Assembly (NCBI RefSeq): GCF_904849725.1 | Contig: NC_058521.1 | Span: 563,476,176-563,540,175 of the forward strand | DNA length: 64,000 nt | Origin: Hordeum vulgare subsp. vulgare | Lineage: Eukaryota > Streptophyta > Magnoliopsida > Poales > Poaceae | Direction: 5' to 3' | Shown: positions 1-10,972 of the stretch, in pieces | Position numbering within the stretch: position 1 is the first letter of the stretch | Layout: each line of letters opens with the position of its first letter | The notes under the pieces: model-generated | Seen by the model: the letters and a program-made list of their open reading frames with translations, nothing else | Databases searched by the model: none | What the model was told of the DNA's origin: nothing | Program-made: the position numbers and the translations under genes

Positions 1-806
1 CCCCTGATATAGATCGGATCGAGGAGGCTGCGGGGGGGACCCGATGGCCGTCAGATTTTGATCTGGACCATCCAGATCGAAGGGGAGGGACTGGCTATGG
101 CTGGTGGAGGCTGAAAATGAGGGAGGTGGTTGGGGAGGATCTCGAGGAAGATGTTGGCTGGCGGCGGCTCCGGATAAGACCTAGAAGTTAGGGTTTTGTC
201 CGTAATTAGGTAGGGGGCTGTATAAATAGGGAAGTGGGCTAGGTTAGGGGGGTTAGCACCGTTTTTGCGCCGTCGGATCTCGATCGGACGATCCGAAACG
301 GAGGGGTAGGCTAGGTGGGTGGTGTTGGGTTGTGTAGAATAGGCTAGATGGGGAAGAGAGGAAGGTTTGTGGCCCGGCAACGATATTTCCAACACCGAAA
401 AACTTCTGCCGGTAAACCGACAACGATGCTGCTACGGTCGACCGTTCGGGTATCAAACGAACTCCGATTGGACGAAATTTGTCACGTGGCCGACCTACAT
501 TAAAATAAGACCACACTCCAAGTTTCAACCCAATCCGAGAATATTTTAAACTCACTTTTAAAAATAATATTTTAACGATGCCGTGGGCGCATGCGAGTGT
601 GGTTGGTCTCAAAACGGTCAACGACAAGAACGGAAAGAACCAACAACTAATAACGGATGCAAGTTTTGAAAACTGGCGGCAACGGAGTGCCAATGCAATG
701 CAGATAAGGCGCATGATGCGATGATGAATGCGGCAGACAATCTAATCGAACGGCAGCAATGGAATAAAAGGGGAAACTTCTGAAGCATCGGTCTCGGGTT
801 GTTACA
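1..806 (-). mobile_element. Antisense LTR fragment, gypsy-like, cut by the window edge
   Basis: Read on the minus strand the segment begins at 806 with TGTAACAACCCGAGACCG, a start I associate with Triticeae gypsy LTRs, and runs to the window edge. A minus-strand TATA-like stretch (CCTATTTATACAG, about 218-230) is followed downstream by a CT-rich leader, as in an LTR promoter. Short open frames here have no recognisable domain. Only one terminus is inside the window, so I cannot say whether it is a solo LTR or part of a full element. The eleven bases 807-817 separate it from the CACTA insertion. Confidence 0.6.
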
Positions 807-817
807 CCATGTGCTGG

Positions 818-1010
818 CACTACAAGAAAAAGACTCAATTATGACCAAAAATACTGACGGTGGTTTAATTGGTCATTGATCCATGACCAAAATTCTGAAA
901 TTAGTCATGGCAAGTCTAAGATGGTCCAAAGCCCATAACGTTATGACCTTTTGCGTCCATTAGGTCATGATCCTATTGCACAAAATGGTCATTAAGATGT
1001 GTGGAGGTGA
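818..1010. repeat. Left terminal and subterminal repeats of the CACTA element
   Basis: After the CACTACAAGAAA terminus, copies of ATGACC and its complement GGTCAT recur at short spacing (about 840-990). In En/Spm-type elements subterminal repeats like these bind the TNPA-class protein; that role is inferred here from the family. Confidence 0.75.
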
Positions 1011-1785
1011 CTGGACGACACCTCATCAATTTTGCCTATGTGTCATGTATAGAGAGCAAAAATTTGTTTTATACGTATATGGATGAAGTAAATTATATTA
1101 GATAAGTACCAATAAATTATAATTATTTATTTTAATATCCTAAATATTTTAGAAAATACAGTATAATTACCAAAATGAAATATATGAGCCCATGTTAATC
1201 TCATAATGTGTAGACCCTATTTAGATAAATATTTTTGAAAGGTGGTATAGGGTACCTTAACTTGGTGTTTCACACAAACAAAACTTAAACATGACAATAA
1301 AAAACATGTGGGTGAATTTTTCAGTAATGCCAAATACTATCATAATTAAATGAAAAGAGTTTCCACCCACAACACTCACCCAAAAAATATAGCTTTCTTT
1401 TGAGGAAAATAATAAATATTGTACAACTCTTTTTAGGCAATCAAAAAATACAACTAGAGACAACAGTATGGGTCCATAAGTCCTAAATCCAATATCTATA
1501 CGGACTAATATCTAAATCTAATATGGGTCCATAAATATTGGCTCATTTAAACATACCACATGAGGCTAATATGTTGAGTGTTTACCCGAAATACGAGGAT
1601 AAAAAATATAAGAGAAACAAAATTAAAAAGCACAATTACATAAGCTCGATTCTGATTGGTGGAACTATTTATGCCATGGATCGATGACATGGCAAAAATC
1701 CTACCGTCCATTGCTATTAATCCCACATCCATCCATCCATTCATTCATCAATCTGAACAAAAGGAGAACAAAAAACTAGCAGACC
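1011..1785. other. Non-coding interior of the CACTA element
   Basis: AT-rich DNA between the left subterminal repeats and the captured bHLH fragment. The last 150 bases may be promoter or 5' leader of the captured gene. I see no coding segment of known type. Confidence 0.5.
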
Positions 1786-2628
1786 CACTACTCATCCTCG
1801 TGAACCCTACCCTAGCCACTCGTCGCCTCCTCCTCTTCCAGATCGCCGCCGCCACTTCCCTCCCCATCCCCTCCCCGCACCGGCTGCAGCTCCCACCCTC
1901 CTCGCACCCGCGCACGCTGCCGTTCGCTCCTCCACCTGCGCGCGATGCAACCGACGACCCGGGAAATGCAAGCCATGGCCGCCGCCGGCCAGATCTCCCT
2001 CGAAGACCTGTGCAGCGGCCACGCTGGGGCCGCCAATGGCGCCGGCGCCGGCGTGCACGGCGATTTCCTCGACCAGATGTTCGGCAGCCTGCCGCCCTCG
2101 GCCTGGCACGACCTCGCCACCGGGACCAATCCCGAGGACGGCACGCAGGCTAACGGGATGCAGCAACAGCTGTTTGGGGGGCCGTACGATGAGTCGGTGA
2201 TGCTGGCGCCGCCGCCTCCGCGAAGCAGATGGCGCTGCAGCAGCTCGCTAATCTGAGGCAGGGCCACCACAACAACATGCTTCTCCAGGGTATGGGCCGC
2301 TGGCCATCCATCAGCGGCGGCGGCGGGGACGGCGGCCTGCTGCTCCCACTCACCCTCGGCAACTGCGGATCGAGCGGCGACGTGCAGGCCCTGCTGAAAG
2401 CCGCCGCTAATTCCGCCGTACAGATACTCCATCTCCTTTTCTCGAATTAATCCAATCCACTTTCAGCCACTTTTCTCCTCCCCGACCTTGACTAATCGAG
2501 TATCTTTTTCCTTTGCAAAAAAAGTTAACGCTTTTATTCGCTGCCGGTTTGAGGGAGGGGACGCTGGCGTCTTCGGCGGCTTCGCCGGATCGCTCCAGCA
2601 ACAGCAAGATTTCCAGCCACATCCATAG
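1786..2628 (+). pseudogene. Captured fragment of a bHLH transcription factor gene (LRL/RHL1-like N-terminus)
   Basis: A CT-rich leader precedes the ATG at 1945, and the frame opens with MQPTTREMQAMAAAGQISL, followed by the DFLDQM.GSLPPSAW and FGGPYDES motifs I recognise from LRL/ROOTHAIRLESS-like bHLH factors of grasses. After a frame break near 2210-2230 the matching protein resumes in another frame (MALQQLANLRQGHH, then GDVQALLKAAANSA) to a splice donor at 2418. A second exon, about 2546-2628, continues with FGGFAGSLQQQQ and stops at TAG 2626. The DNA-binding bHLH domain itself is absent. The retained intron shows genomic DNA, not cDNA, was captured. Family assignment is from memory of the N-terminal motifs and is fairly confident; the exact orthologue is unknown. 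Confidence 0.7.
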
Positions 2629-3602
2629 GTTTGTCGTTCGCAACACAATACATAGCTTTGCTTGCAAGATGTAACCTACCTACCGCGATGCTGCACACTC
2701 ATTTCCAGCCACATCCACATGTTATATTCATTCATTGAAAACAGAGAGAACGAGAGGGTGAGAGTTTAGATTTATTTCAGTTCTATTCTTTAATATGATA
2801 ATACATAGTCCAACTTCACCCTTTTGCAGTACTACACACTCATTTACACATGTTTGATGTTTCCATCGAGTGACCCGAAAGAGCACACAAGAAAAAGCGC
2901 TCGCCCAATCAAACAACACAAGTCTATATTGTAGGTTTCTCTCGTGATGATGGCAGCACCTCTACTATGTCCGCCAATAATTCAATCGCTTGTGTAGGAG
3001 GAGAAGGCTTGACACGCCGTCGGCACTGACTATTGCGCCCATGGATCCGGCTACCTGCTCATCTAAGGCAAGCACCAAGGTTTCGTAATTTAATTTAGTA
3101 TGATTGATAACGTAAGGATGTTTCTCTCTTTGTAGTATTTAGAATAGTTGTCAGCTAGCTATCACTATCTTTGTTCGCTCTATTAGTTATATTTCTACAC
3201 TGATTGGCTACTTAGTCCCCCCTAGCACAATATGTGAAATAGATCAAGCAAAGTTTCAGACTTGTCAGAAAAGAAATTATGGTAGTAAAATTTGAGCATA
3301 TCACCGATTACATTTTGTTTTCTGTTTCATATTTTGGCATCCATGTAATATTTCCGCAACATACAGACTGGATTGTAGGGGAGAAAAAACTTGTCACATT
3401 CACACTGATTATGTTATGTTGTATCTAAATGCGGTCTAGATTGTAAAAACTTACGTGAATATATCTAAATGTTTGAGATGATGTTATAGAATTTAAACGT
3501 TTTTACTAACCTTGAGAATGGACAGGAAATGTTATTTGTTATTTGTCAAAATAAATAAATTACATGACTTGATTTTTTTCCCTCAATAAATTAGATGACT
3601 TG
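2629..3602. other. Non-coding filler between captured gene fragments
   Basis: No gene recognised. A 16-base stretch of the bHLH exon end (TTTCCAGCCACATCCA) recurs at about 2703-2718, a small local duplication. The rest is AT-rich and may be intron or flank of the captured genes. Confidence 0.45.
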
Positions 3603-3705
3603 ATTGTTTTACTAACGCTGTGCATCCGCTATGGCCGACGCAGCTTCCACCTGCAGAAGAGCACCTGCTCCTCGTGCGGCTACCCTGCCGCCCGCATCCG
3701 CAAGT
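3603..3705 (+). pseudogene. RPL37: Captured exon of ribosomal protein eL37
   Basis: The frame reads [20 protein letters not shown] and continues [10 protein letters not shown], the zinc-ribbon core of the 60S protein eL37, and stops at a splice donor (GTAAGT from 3706) placed just after the RK codons. Only this one exon is present, with neither the N-terminal start nor the basic C-terminal half. One zinc-ligand cysteine, normally in CxxC, is a tyrosine here (CIRY), so the fragment could not form the intact zinc ribbon. It lies in the same orientation as the bHLH fragment. The identity is clear; it is a non-functional capture. Confidence 0.85.
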
Positions 3706-4884
3706 GTAAGTCCATCCCACCCCTAGATCCCGCGGTTACTTTGCGCATATGTGAATCAACCTCGCGAATCCGCGTGTATTTCACCTCCACTTCTGGCTCC
3801 TCTCCTCTTCTGTACACTCACACATCAATGCTCTCACCTGTTTGAGAAAATGCCCTTAAGAAATCGTGAACGAGTCAGATTCTTTCTTCTAATCCATCGC
3901 TTTGGATATTCTTGATCAACGGGATGTCTGAGCAATATAAATATTTTTTTAGGATGTATAAAATCTGCATGTATGATGACTATGTACAATATACGTAGCT
4001 TCCTTTAAAGGTTATAAGAACTGCAATAACATTCAAGTTTGAACAGGTGCGATACGAACCTAGGAAAGCCTTATTCTATGGACCAGTAACTACTAACAAG
4101 CTTCATTGCATATATATTACTCCCTCCGTCCTGAAATAAGTCACTCAACTTTGTACTAAAGTTAGTACAAACTTATTTTGGGATGGAGGGAGTACTTGTT
4201 ATTACTGTTTGAATTGTTACTAGAGACGTAGAACAAAATCTGGCCCACATGTTTCTTTATGCTCTTAATGTTTAGCAGTTTTGAACCTTTAGTTAAGCCA
4301 CTTCTTTGATATTAAGTGTATTGCATGATCACTTGTACTTGCTGATTTGAAGCATCTTCTTCACTGAAAGAAAATATCAGTAGCCCCTTGCTTTCTTTCC
4401 TTTTACAGTTTGAAAATTAGGATTACATTCAAATTTTAAAGTGATTCAATATGGGTAAACAATGAACAGACCTTGTCATGTGGGTCAGGTTAATTAGTTT
4501 GTTTGTGTATAGTTACTAGAGCGGTATATGTTTTTGGTAGCATGTGAATGTGTAGCAGTTTGGAACCTTCAAGCTACTGTTTTGGTGTTAAGCAGATGTC
4601 ATGTATCAGTTTAGTGCTACTTTGGTGTCAATCTTTGGTTAGACATGGCATGCTCTGTCCAGTATTTGTTGGTTGTAAGGATTAGCTTCGCTCTGCTTTG
4701 GAATGCCTGATATTAGATGTCACGTGGTTGCAAAAATATCTTTGTCTGAGCTTTCTATGAAGATATTGCTCTACTTATTTGATTTACACACCACTTCTCT
4801 AGCATCCTAGATAATCCTAGATGTTCAGTAAACTAACAGTGTTTTCTCTCTTCTATGAGGTGCACTTCCTTGCATCATTCCAGA
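3706..4884. other. Non-coding filler with a MITE
   Basis: AT-rich DNA with no coding segment, probably intron and flank of the captured fragments. It contains the Stowaway-like element at 4120-4192. Confidence 0.5.
4120..4192. mobile_element. Stowaway-type MITE
   Basis: A 73-bp element with inverted termini CTCCCTCCGTCC and GGATGGAGGGAG, flanked on both sides by TA (4118-4119 and 4193-4194). The inner arms ACTTTGTACTAAAG/TTAGTACAAACTT also pair, so it folds into a long hairpin. These are the classic features of grass Stowaway (Tc1/mariner-derived) MITEs. It is nested in the CACTA element. Confidence 0.93.
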
Positions 4885-5103
4885 AAGCACAGGAGGAGAA
4901 GCTATTCTTCCTCAGAATCTGATAGTGAATCAGAGAGCGATAGTGATCGTAAACACAGGAAGAGGAAGGACCGCAAATGGCACAGGAAACATGGCCACTG
5001 TGACTTTGATGGTGCCAGGAGGCGCAAGCATAGGTCAAAGAGGAGGTATTCAGACTCTAGTGATGAGAGTGACAGCGATAACTACAATAGTGAATCTGAA
5101 GAA
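4885..5103 (+). pseudogene. Captured exon of a serine-rich acidic/basic protein
   Basis: After a likely splice acceptor (TTCCAG ending 4884) the frame encodes KHRRRSYSSSESDSESESDS, then a Lys/Arg-rich stretch, then YSDSSDESDSD. The alternation of S-E-D runs with R/K/H blocks resembles the tails of nuclear splicing-related or CAX-interacting-protein-4-like proteins. The composition is too simple to name a gene. The frame is open to 5155 but becomes anonymous after about 5103. It is a third capture, in the same orientation as the other two. Confidence 0.5.
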
Positions 5104-5117
5104 AATATACATTGTAT

Positions 5118-5242
5118 TGTATATGCTACTGAAATAAAATATACATTTTATTTGTAATGAATAGATGACTATGCACGATGATATATTGTATTTGATGTGA
5201 TATGCTACTGAAATGAAATATACATTTTAGTTGCAATCTTTT
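5118..5242 (+). repeat. Short direct duplication in the captured 3' region
   Basis: ATATGCTACTGAAATAAAAT at about 5119 recurs as ATATGCTACTGAAATGAAAT near 5200, with the following ATACATTTTA also repeated. The two copies are about 80 bases apart and nearly identical, so the duplication is local. Confidence 0.7.
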
Positions 5243-5454
5243 ATTCCAGTGTGCTTATTTTTAATGGGCCTATCTTGAGATATGCGTGCTTCTAGCAAAA
5301 AAATGCTTCAACCCAAACAAATCGGACATTTTCAATAGTAAAATAGGTATTGGACCAGGCCCATGTAGCTATGGACAGGGATCTGAAATTTATGATGATT
5401 TCATTTGGTCACTAGCAATGCCACGTCAGCTTGGCCACGTCAGATCCTACGTGG

Positions 5455-5655
5455 CTCACACAAATGGGTAATGACCAAACCAAAATTTTGGTCGATAGAG
5501 ATCCACGACCAAAATTTTAGAAAAGGTCATGTTTGTTCATTCTTGACGGCCAACTGTTGACGTTGTAAATTTGGTCAAAAAAGGTCAATAGACGACAACA
5601 ATGACGAATCAATGACCAATATAGGGAGTCATAATTGACCTTATTTCTTGTAGTG
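5455..5655. repeat. Right subterminal and terminal repeats of the CACTA element
   Basis: Several copies of GACCAAAATTTT and GGTCAT-type motifs lead into the terminal TTCTTGTAGTG. One is the palindrome CCAAAATTTTGG. They mirror those of the left end. Confidence 0.75.
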
Positions 5656-6784
5656 TGGCCTGGCTTGGCAAATGTTTTGTTGATTGTGCACACATAGTAT
5701 TTGATCTCTAGTTCTTTGTGCCCGAATAGAGAAAAGAGAGCGTCTATGTGGTGTTTATAGAGCTTCACCTCATTACCGTAGTGGCAATGATCTTCAAGCT
5801 TACCAAAGTACTGGATGCCACCACATGTTCCTGCATTCAGTTGAATGTAGGTGAGAAACAAGTTAAGTATGATTTGCAACAGCCGAAAATCCAGTTATAT
5901 AACAGTGTAGGCCGAGTCTTAGTCGCTATTTGGAGTGAATCCACACCAGGCCTACCAAAATGACGGCGTCCCAGAATTTTGGCCTAGAAAACTTGCTCCT
6001 GGAACTTGCTCATGTGCTAGTACAGAATCACAAAGGTTGGCTAAAAAATTGGCAGCCATTAGAAAATCTGGCTGCAATCGAAAAGGTTGCCCACACTGTG
6101 ATCCATGACCAAAATTTAGGAAGGGTAGCCTTTGACACCCATTCAAATAAGCCCTTAGATATGATGTCATATAAGTATGTTGAAGATTAATTTTCGAAAT
6201 GAGAGAAGTGGAAGTTCTAAAATATAGCAGATGGTGAAAGTAGTTTGTAAAATAGAGAAAATACAAACGATTATATAAATGTTCAGAGCAACATTGTCTG
6301 ACATGCTGAAAGTAATGAATACAAAAGGAAACAAACATTGAGGAAGAGTAGAGCAGTGTGATTGCAATTTTTGTGAGAAATGTATCGTGAGAGCAATCAA
6401 TAGGAAAGGAAATAAATATTAATCTAGAAGACATACTGAATAGCTGAAGACAGTCGATATAGAAATACACTAATACATGGTGGGTTATGATCTTACGAGT
6501 TTGGTGTATCATATATAAAAAAAATAACAATAATAACACACGTGCTCACCGCGGATGATGTACACTGGCTGCTCATTCTCTTCACTTTGTTCATTGTATG
6601 ATAAAATATAGCGTTAGAAATACAAAATGTGATTATTTTCAGTGGAGATGGTGAAGCATAAGAATGAAACTATTCACTTCGAAAGAAGAGTAAAATGGAA
6701 AGCGACAGTGATGAATCTTAAACATGTTTTGTTGCTTTAAAATTGTTCAGAAAGCTAGTGAGCGATGTTCTCTAAATTAGGTTG
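5656..6784. other. Anonymous DNA with a possible minus-strand exon remnant
   Basis: On the minus strand 5656-5879 is open and encodes a peptide that includes TCGGIQYFGKLEDHCHYGNE and ends at INKTFAKPGH exactly where the CACTA element entered. Beyond the CACTA insertion the frame continues only a few codons before meeting the LTR at 806. The sequence looks protein-like but I do not recognise a family. The remainder to 6784 is AT-rich with no feature I can support. Confidence 0.3.
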
Positions 6785-7230
6785 AATTAGCATGTGTAGT
6801 GCCAAACAAACTTGGCATAAGATTCTTGCATGGCTAAGGATGACCACCGCAGGACCAAGCGATGAAGGCACACTCATAGACTGGTGGCTCCGTGCCAAGC
6901 AAAACACATCTGCACCAATGCGGAAAGGTCTTACCTCCATTGCCCATCTCACGTCGTGGGTGATCTGGAAGCAGCACAACAAGTGCATATTCAACGGTGC
7001 CCTACCCCTCGCCCATGTCATGGTCTCTAAGATCAAGGATAAGACCATGCAATGGGCACGTGCGGGTGCCCGTGGTTCTAGGGTCATCTTGCCAACCACC
7101 TGGGATGTACATTAAATTTCTATTCATGTTCTTCCCTCAACTCACTCTCCTAGAAGGGATATAACCAAACTCTATCTTTTCAATGCATTGAAACACAAAA
7201 TTTCTTGCGTTTTCTCGAGAAAAAAATACA
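6785..7230 (+). mobile_element. 3' fragment of an L1-type LINE (end of the reverse transcriptase ORF)
   Basis: The open frame 6792-7115 (107 codons) contains WHKILAWLRMT, then MRKGLTSIAHLTSWVIWKQ and NKCIFNG, the pattern of the C-terminal region (zf-RVT and following) of plant LINE ORF2 proteins. A short 3' untranslated region follows and ends with TTCTCGAGAAAAAAA near 7225, a LINE-like A-rich tail. The element is 5'-truncated, as is usual for LINEs; the catalytic reverse transcriptase domain is missing. I could not define a target duplication. Confidence 0.75.
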
Positions 7231-8873
7231 ATGGAACAAACACTAAATAAGCAACTATGATATGTACTCCATGGCACAAGAGATGTCGCTAAAGCAAGCG
7301 ATGAAATAGCGATATAAACGTTATGGAACGAATATTTTGTATTCGCCGCTATGAATGTGCAAACGAATAAGTTATAAAGGATATTTGATTATGTTCAACA
7401 CTATGCACTTTGAAGTTGATCTGAGAAAAAATTGGAGGATATCAGACTATGTTTGCTTTGATCGAACACTTTGGTATAAACAACGTAGATCTGTCGACTT
7501 CATTTATTCTTATAGTTGTTGTACATCCACATAACAACATATGTGGAAACTGATTGAGACAACACATGGTGGTTGATCAGGGTATGGCGTGAAAGGTTGC
7601 AGAACTAAAAAGATGTTGAAAAAGAGGCAACCATCCATCTAACTAATCCTGGATCCAAAGAACTAATGAAGGCTTAATCCTTGAAAGTAAGCATCCATGT
7701 TATCCTCAAGGCAAAGAACTAAAGTATTAGGATTGGACTATTACACCATGTGATCATGAAACCAAACATAGATAAGAAACATGGTGTGCATGTCGTGGTC
7801 TTCGGACACATAGTTCGTATGGGGCAACTCCCAGTCGGCGTCGTCCAGCTGGATCGTCAATGATGACATTGGCACAAGAGAGACTCGCCGCCTCGGCGCT
7901 TCTAGATCACCGTCAACGTTGATGGCAATGTGGTGGCTATGGATCTGGCTAGAGAAGTTCCTAATGTAAAACACTCGTTAGTAAAATATTGAGTTGGAGA
8001 AGAAGAAACAAAACAACAAATATAGTAAGAATGCTAGGATATTTTCTCATAGCTAACGAGTACTGCAGATTGATCAAAGTAATAGGAGCACACAATAAAT
8101 ATAGTAAGAATTCTTAGTATTTAAGGATTCAAGCTTTGGTAGAAACCAATCTACTGGGTCTATGGCATTTGCAATCCCTGAAAAACGTAATGGTCTATCA
8201 GTTAGCAAAACAGTACAAAATGCTGAGTAAGATAGTTTTCCTTTTCTTTTCCAAAGAGTTAAAAGTGTACATTGTAGGTGTGAGTATCACAAAAAACTAA
8301 CCTGTGAGTATGCATCTTGATAATTGGTGGATGGTAAGAATGAAAAGGTCATGTAGCACAACACGACCTCTTGTTATTAATTAGTCCATCTGATCCACAA
8401 TGATCAATCTGGCAAGCAGTGACGTACAGTTCAGGTAACAGGATCAAAATGGTAAGAAAAGCCATATTGTACAAGCAGGTTCAAATAGTTCCTATGAAAT
8501 CCTTCTTGAAGTTTCTTTGTGAGAAAACAACGTTGCAGTTGTTGAAATGGTGACAATTTGCCACTTTCCTTTTTTCAAACCTATAATTTTCTTTGTCAGA
8601 AAATATACTGATCTGTCTCTCCTATTAAGCACGTGACATAGTGACATCCAATATATATACTAAACAAATAGGACTAATGATCCTCAAGGTAGACGAATGG
8701 AAATGTAAGCAACATAGGGAACCCCAAAAATCTCATTTGGGAGATGGAATAGCTACATGACCCATACAATGGACAGCTCGGCATAAGCCAAAAACAGAGT
8801 GAAGCGGGCTCATAAAATTCGCATAGTTTGCATAGGAAAACATGTGTTTGGATAAAAAACATCATGTGGTTTA
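7231..8873. other. Anonymous AT-rich DNA
   Basis: No gene or transposon recognised. Two short open frames on the minus strand (7741-7974, 77 codons; 8674-8865, 63 codons) have no domain I know and no support beyond length. This may be the oldest, non-nested part of the window. Confidence 0.4.
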
Positions 8874-9301
8874 CCTAGTGAAAGGACGTGGGTGTCGCCT
8901 AGAGGGGGTGAATATGCGCTTTAAAATAATTACGGTTTAGGCTTGAACAAATGCGGAATAAAACTAACATTTAATTTGTCATGCACAAAACCTAAAACAA
9001 CTAAAATCACCTATGTGCACAAACAACTTATGCTAAGCAAGATAAGCAACTAAGTGATAGCAAGATTTATAACAAGAAACAATATGGCTATCACAAAGTA
9101 AAGTGCATAAGTAAAGGGCTCGGGTAAGAGATAACTGAGGCACGCGGAGACGATGATGTATCCCGAAGTTCACACCCTTGTGGATGCTAATCTCCGTTTG
9201 GAGCGGTATGGAGGCACAATGCTCCCCAAGACGTTACTAAGGCCACCGTAATCTCCTCACGCCATCGCACAATGCAAGATGTCGTGATTCCACTAAGTGA
9301 A

Positions 9302-10287
9302 TGATACGTCTCAAACGTATCTATAATTTTTGATGGTTTCACGCTGTTATCTTGCCTTCTTTGTATGTTTTATGTACCTTTTTATATCTTTTTTGGGACT
9401 AACTTATTGATTCAGTGCCAACTGCCAGTTCCTGTTTTTCCGTGTTTTGACTCTTTTCAGATCTGATTTTGGACGGAGTCCAAACGGAAGAAAAACCCCA
9501 AAATGATTTTTTTCCTGAACGGAAGAAGTCCAGGGAGCTTTTGGGCAAAGCCAGGTGGGCTCCAGGGAGCCCACAAGCCCCCACTCCGACACGAGGGGGG
9601 AGGCGGCGGTGGGCAGGCTTGTGGCCTCCCTGGCAGCCCCCTGACCTAGGTCTTGCGCCTATATATTCCCAAATATTCCGCAAAAAATCAAGGGAGCCTC
9701 GAAAATACTTTTCCGCCGCCGCAAGCTTCCGTTTCCGCAAGATCTCATCTGAAGACCCTTCCCGGCACCCTGCCGGAGGGGACTTTGGAGTTGGAGGGCT
9801 TCTTCATCATCATCATCGCCCCTCCAATGACTCGTGAGTAGTTCACTTCAGACCAACGGGTCCGTAGTTAGTAGCTAGATGGCTTCTTCTCTCTCTTGGA
9901 TCTTCAATACAAAGTTCTCCACGATCTTCATGGAGATCTATCCAATGTAAACTTCTTTGGCAGTGCGTTTGTCGAGATCCGATGAATTTTGGACTTGTGA
10001 TCAGATTATCTATGATATATATTTGAGTCTTTGCGGATCTCTTATATGCATGATTTGATATCCTTGTAAGTCTCTGCGAGTCTTGGGTTTTGTTTGGCCA
10101 ACTAGATCTATAATTCTTGCAATGGGAGAAGTGCTTGGTTTTGGGTTCTGCCATGTGGTGACCTTTCCCAGTGATAGTAGGGGCAGCAAGGCACACATCA
10201 AGTAGTTGCCATCAAGGGTAAAAAGGTGGGGTTTTTATCATTGGTTTGAGATTATCCCTCTACATCATGTCATCTTGCTTAAGGCGT
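9302..10287 (+). repeat. 5' LTR of the type-A gypsy element, first part
   Basis: It matches the first 990 or so bases of the 3' LTR at 28008. It ends at GGCGT (10283-10287), which is the left copy of the target duplication of the nested copia element. A TATA-like TATATATT lies at 9660-9667 and probably marks the U3/R region. Confidence 0.92.
9660..9667 (+). promoter_or_regulatory. Predicted TATA box of the type-A LTR
   Basis: TATATATT in a GC-rich U3 context, repeated at the equivalent place in the 3' LTR (about 28363-28370). Transcription would start about 30 bases downstream. Confidence 0.55.
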
Positions 10288-10611
10288 TGTTAGGGCATAT
10301 TTTATGCCTAAGTAATTTTGGTGATTGATGACAGTACCGCAAAGGACTAATCGTGTGTGTTAAGATTGCAGATAACACATGTCAACGGCACAAGACGACT
10401 CGCCCCCTCTTTCCATGGAACAGAAGCACGGTGTACTCTACAATTCTCCTGTTTGAGTCATAGGAACGCCGTACTATTAAGAGGGGACCCGTAGTGGAAA
10501 GGTTTGGGTGGAATCAATTTTGCACGCACACACTTTATCTACTTTCCCCTTACCTGCAACTTTGGAGTGGCTCCCGCCTCTGTTTTTATCTCATATAAGC
10601 AAAAGGTCTCT

Positions 10612-10925
10612 CAGCAGTAGTACCGCTGTGCCTAGCGGTAGTACCGCTGGGACTAGCGGTGGTAACGCTCGAACTGGCGGTAGTACCGCTAGTGCTGGCG
10701 GTAGTACCGCTCCACGAGCTTAGTACCGCCTTCCTAGCGGCTGTACTTCGTCGGACCTTTTTGCGAAGACTTTCTTGGCGGTGGTTGGCCCGGTAGTGCT
10801 TCTGCACTACCATGGGCCCAGCGGTAGTACCGCTGGAGTGCGAGTGGTAGTACCGCTGCAGCCAGTGGTAGTACCGCTGGAGTGCTAGCGGTATTACCGC
10901 TGCATCCAACGGTAGTACCGCTAGG
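10612..10925 (+). repeat. Array of dyad-symmetric 13-mers (GCGGTAGTACCGC) in the 5' LTR
   Basis: About a dozen full or degraded copies of GCGGTAGTACCGC, usually written AGCGGTAGTACCGCT, separated by 5-20 bases. Arms GCGGTA and TACCGC are perfect inverted repeats around one central base. The array ends about 40 bases upstream of the TATA box. Tandem dyads upstream of a promoter suggest binding sites for a dimeric protein, but this is inference. Confidence 0.85.
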
Positions 10926-10965
10926 CTCGGGCTGTGAGTGGGAAAACGGTTGGATTTCCCCCCAC

Positions 10966-10972
10966 TATATAA
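10966..10972 (+). promoter_or_regulatory. TATA box of the copia 5' LTR
   Basis: TATATAA followed by GGGG, about 40 bases after the dyad array. The same arrangement occurs in the 3' LTR at 21668-21674. Confidence 0.75.

Larger units (their letters stand above)
818..5655. mobile_element. Non-autonomous CACTA (En/Spm) transposon carrying captured gene fragments
   Basis: The left end reads CACTACAAGAAA at 818 and the right end is its inverted counterpart TTCTTGTAGTG, ending at 5655. The flanking triplets 815-817 and 5656-5658 are both TGG, the 3-bp target duplication typical of CACTA elements. Both ends carry repeated TGACC/GGTCA-type subterminal motifs. At 4838 bp it holds no transposase sequence I can recognise; the interior consists of three gene fragments from apparently unrelated genes, a MITE and AT-rich filler. 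It must have been mobilised in trans. Boundaries are secure; orientation is undefined because no transposase is present. Confidence 0.9.

Noticed and set aside
1807..2432. Minus-strand frames of 119 and 206 codons over the captured bHLH fragment
   Set aside because: Antisense shadows of GC-rich coding sequence; the plus strand gives the recognisable protein.
9399..10201. Frames in the type-A LTRs (again at 28105-29345, 32756-34094, 37338-38703)
   Set aside because: They recur only because the LTR recurs, and they are not preserved between copies.
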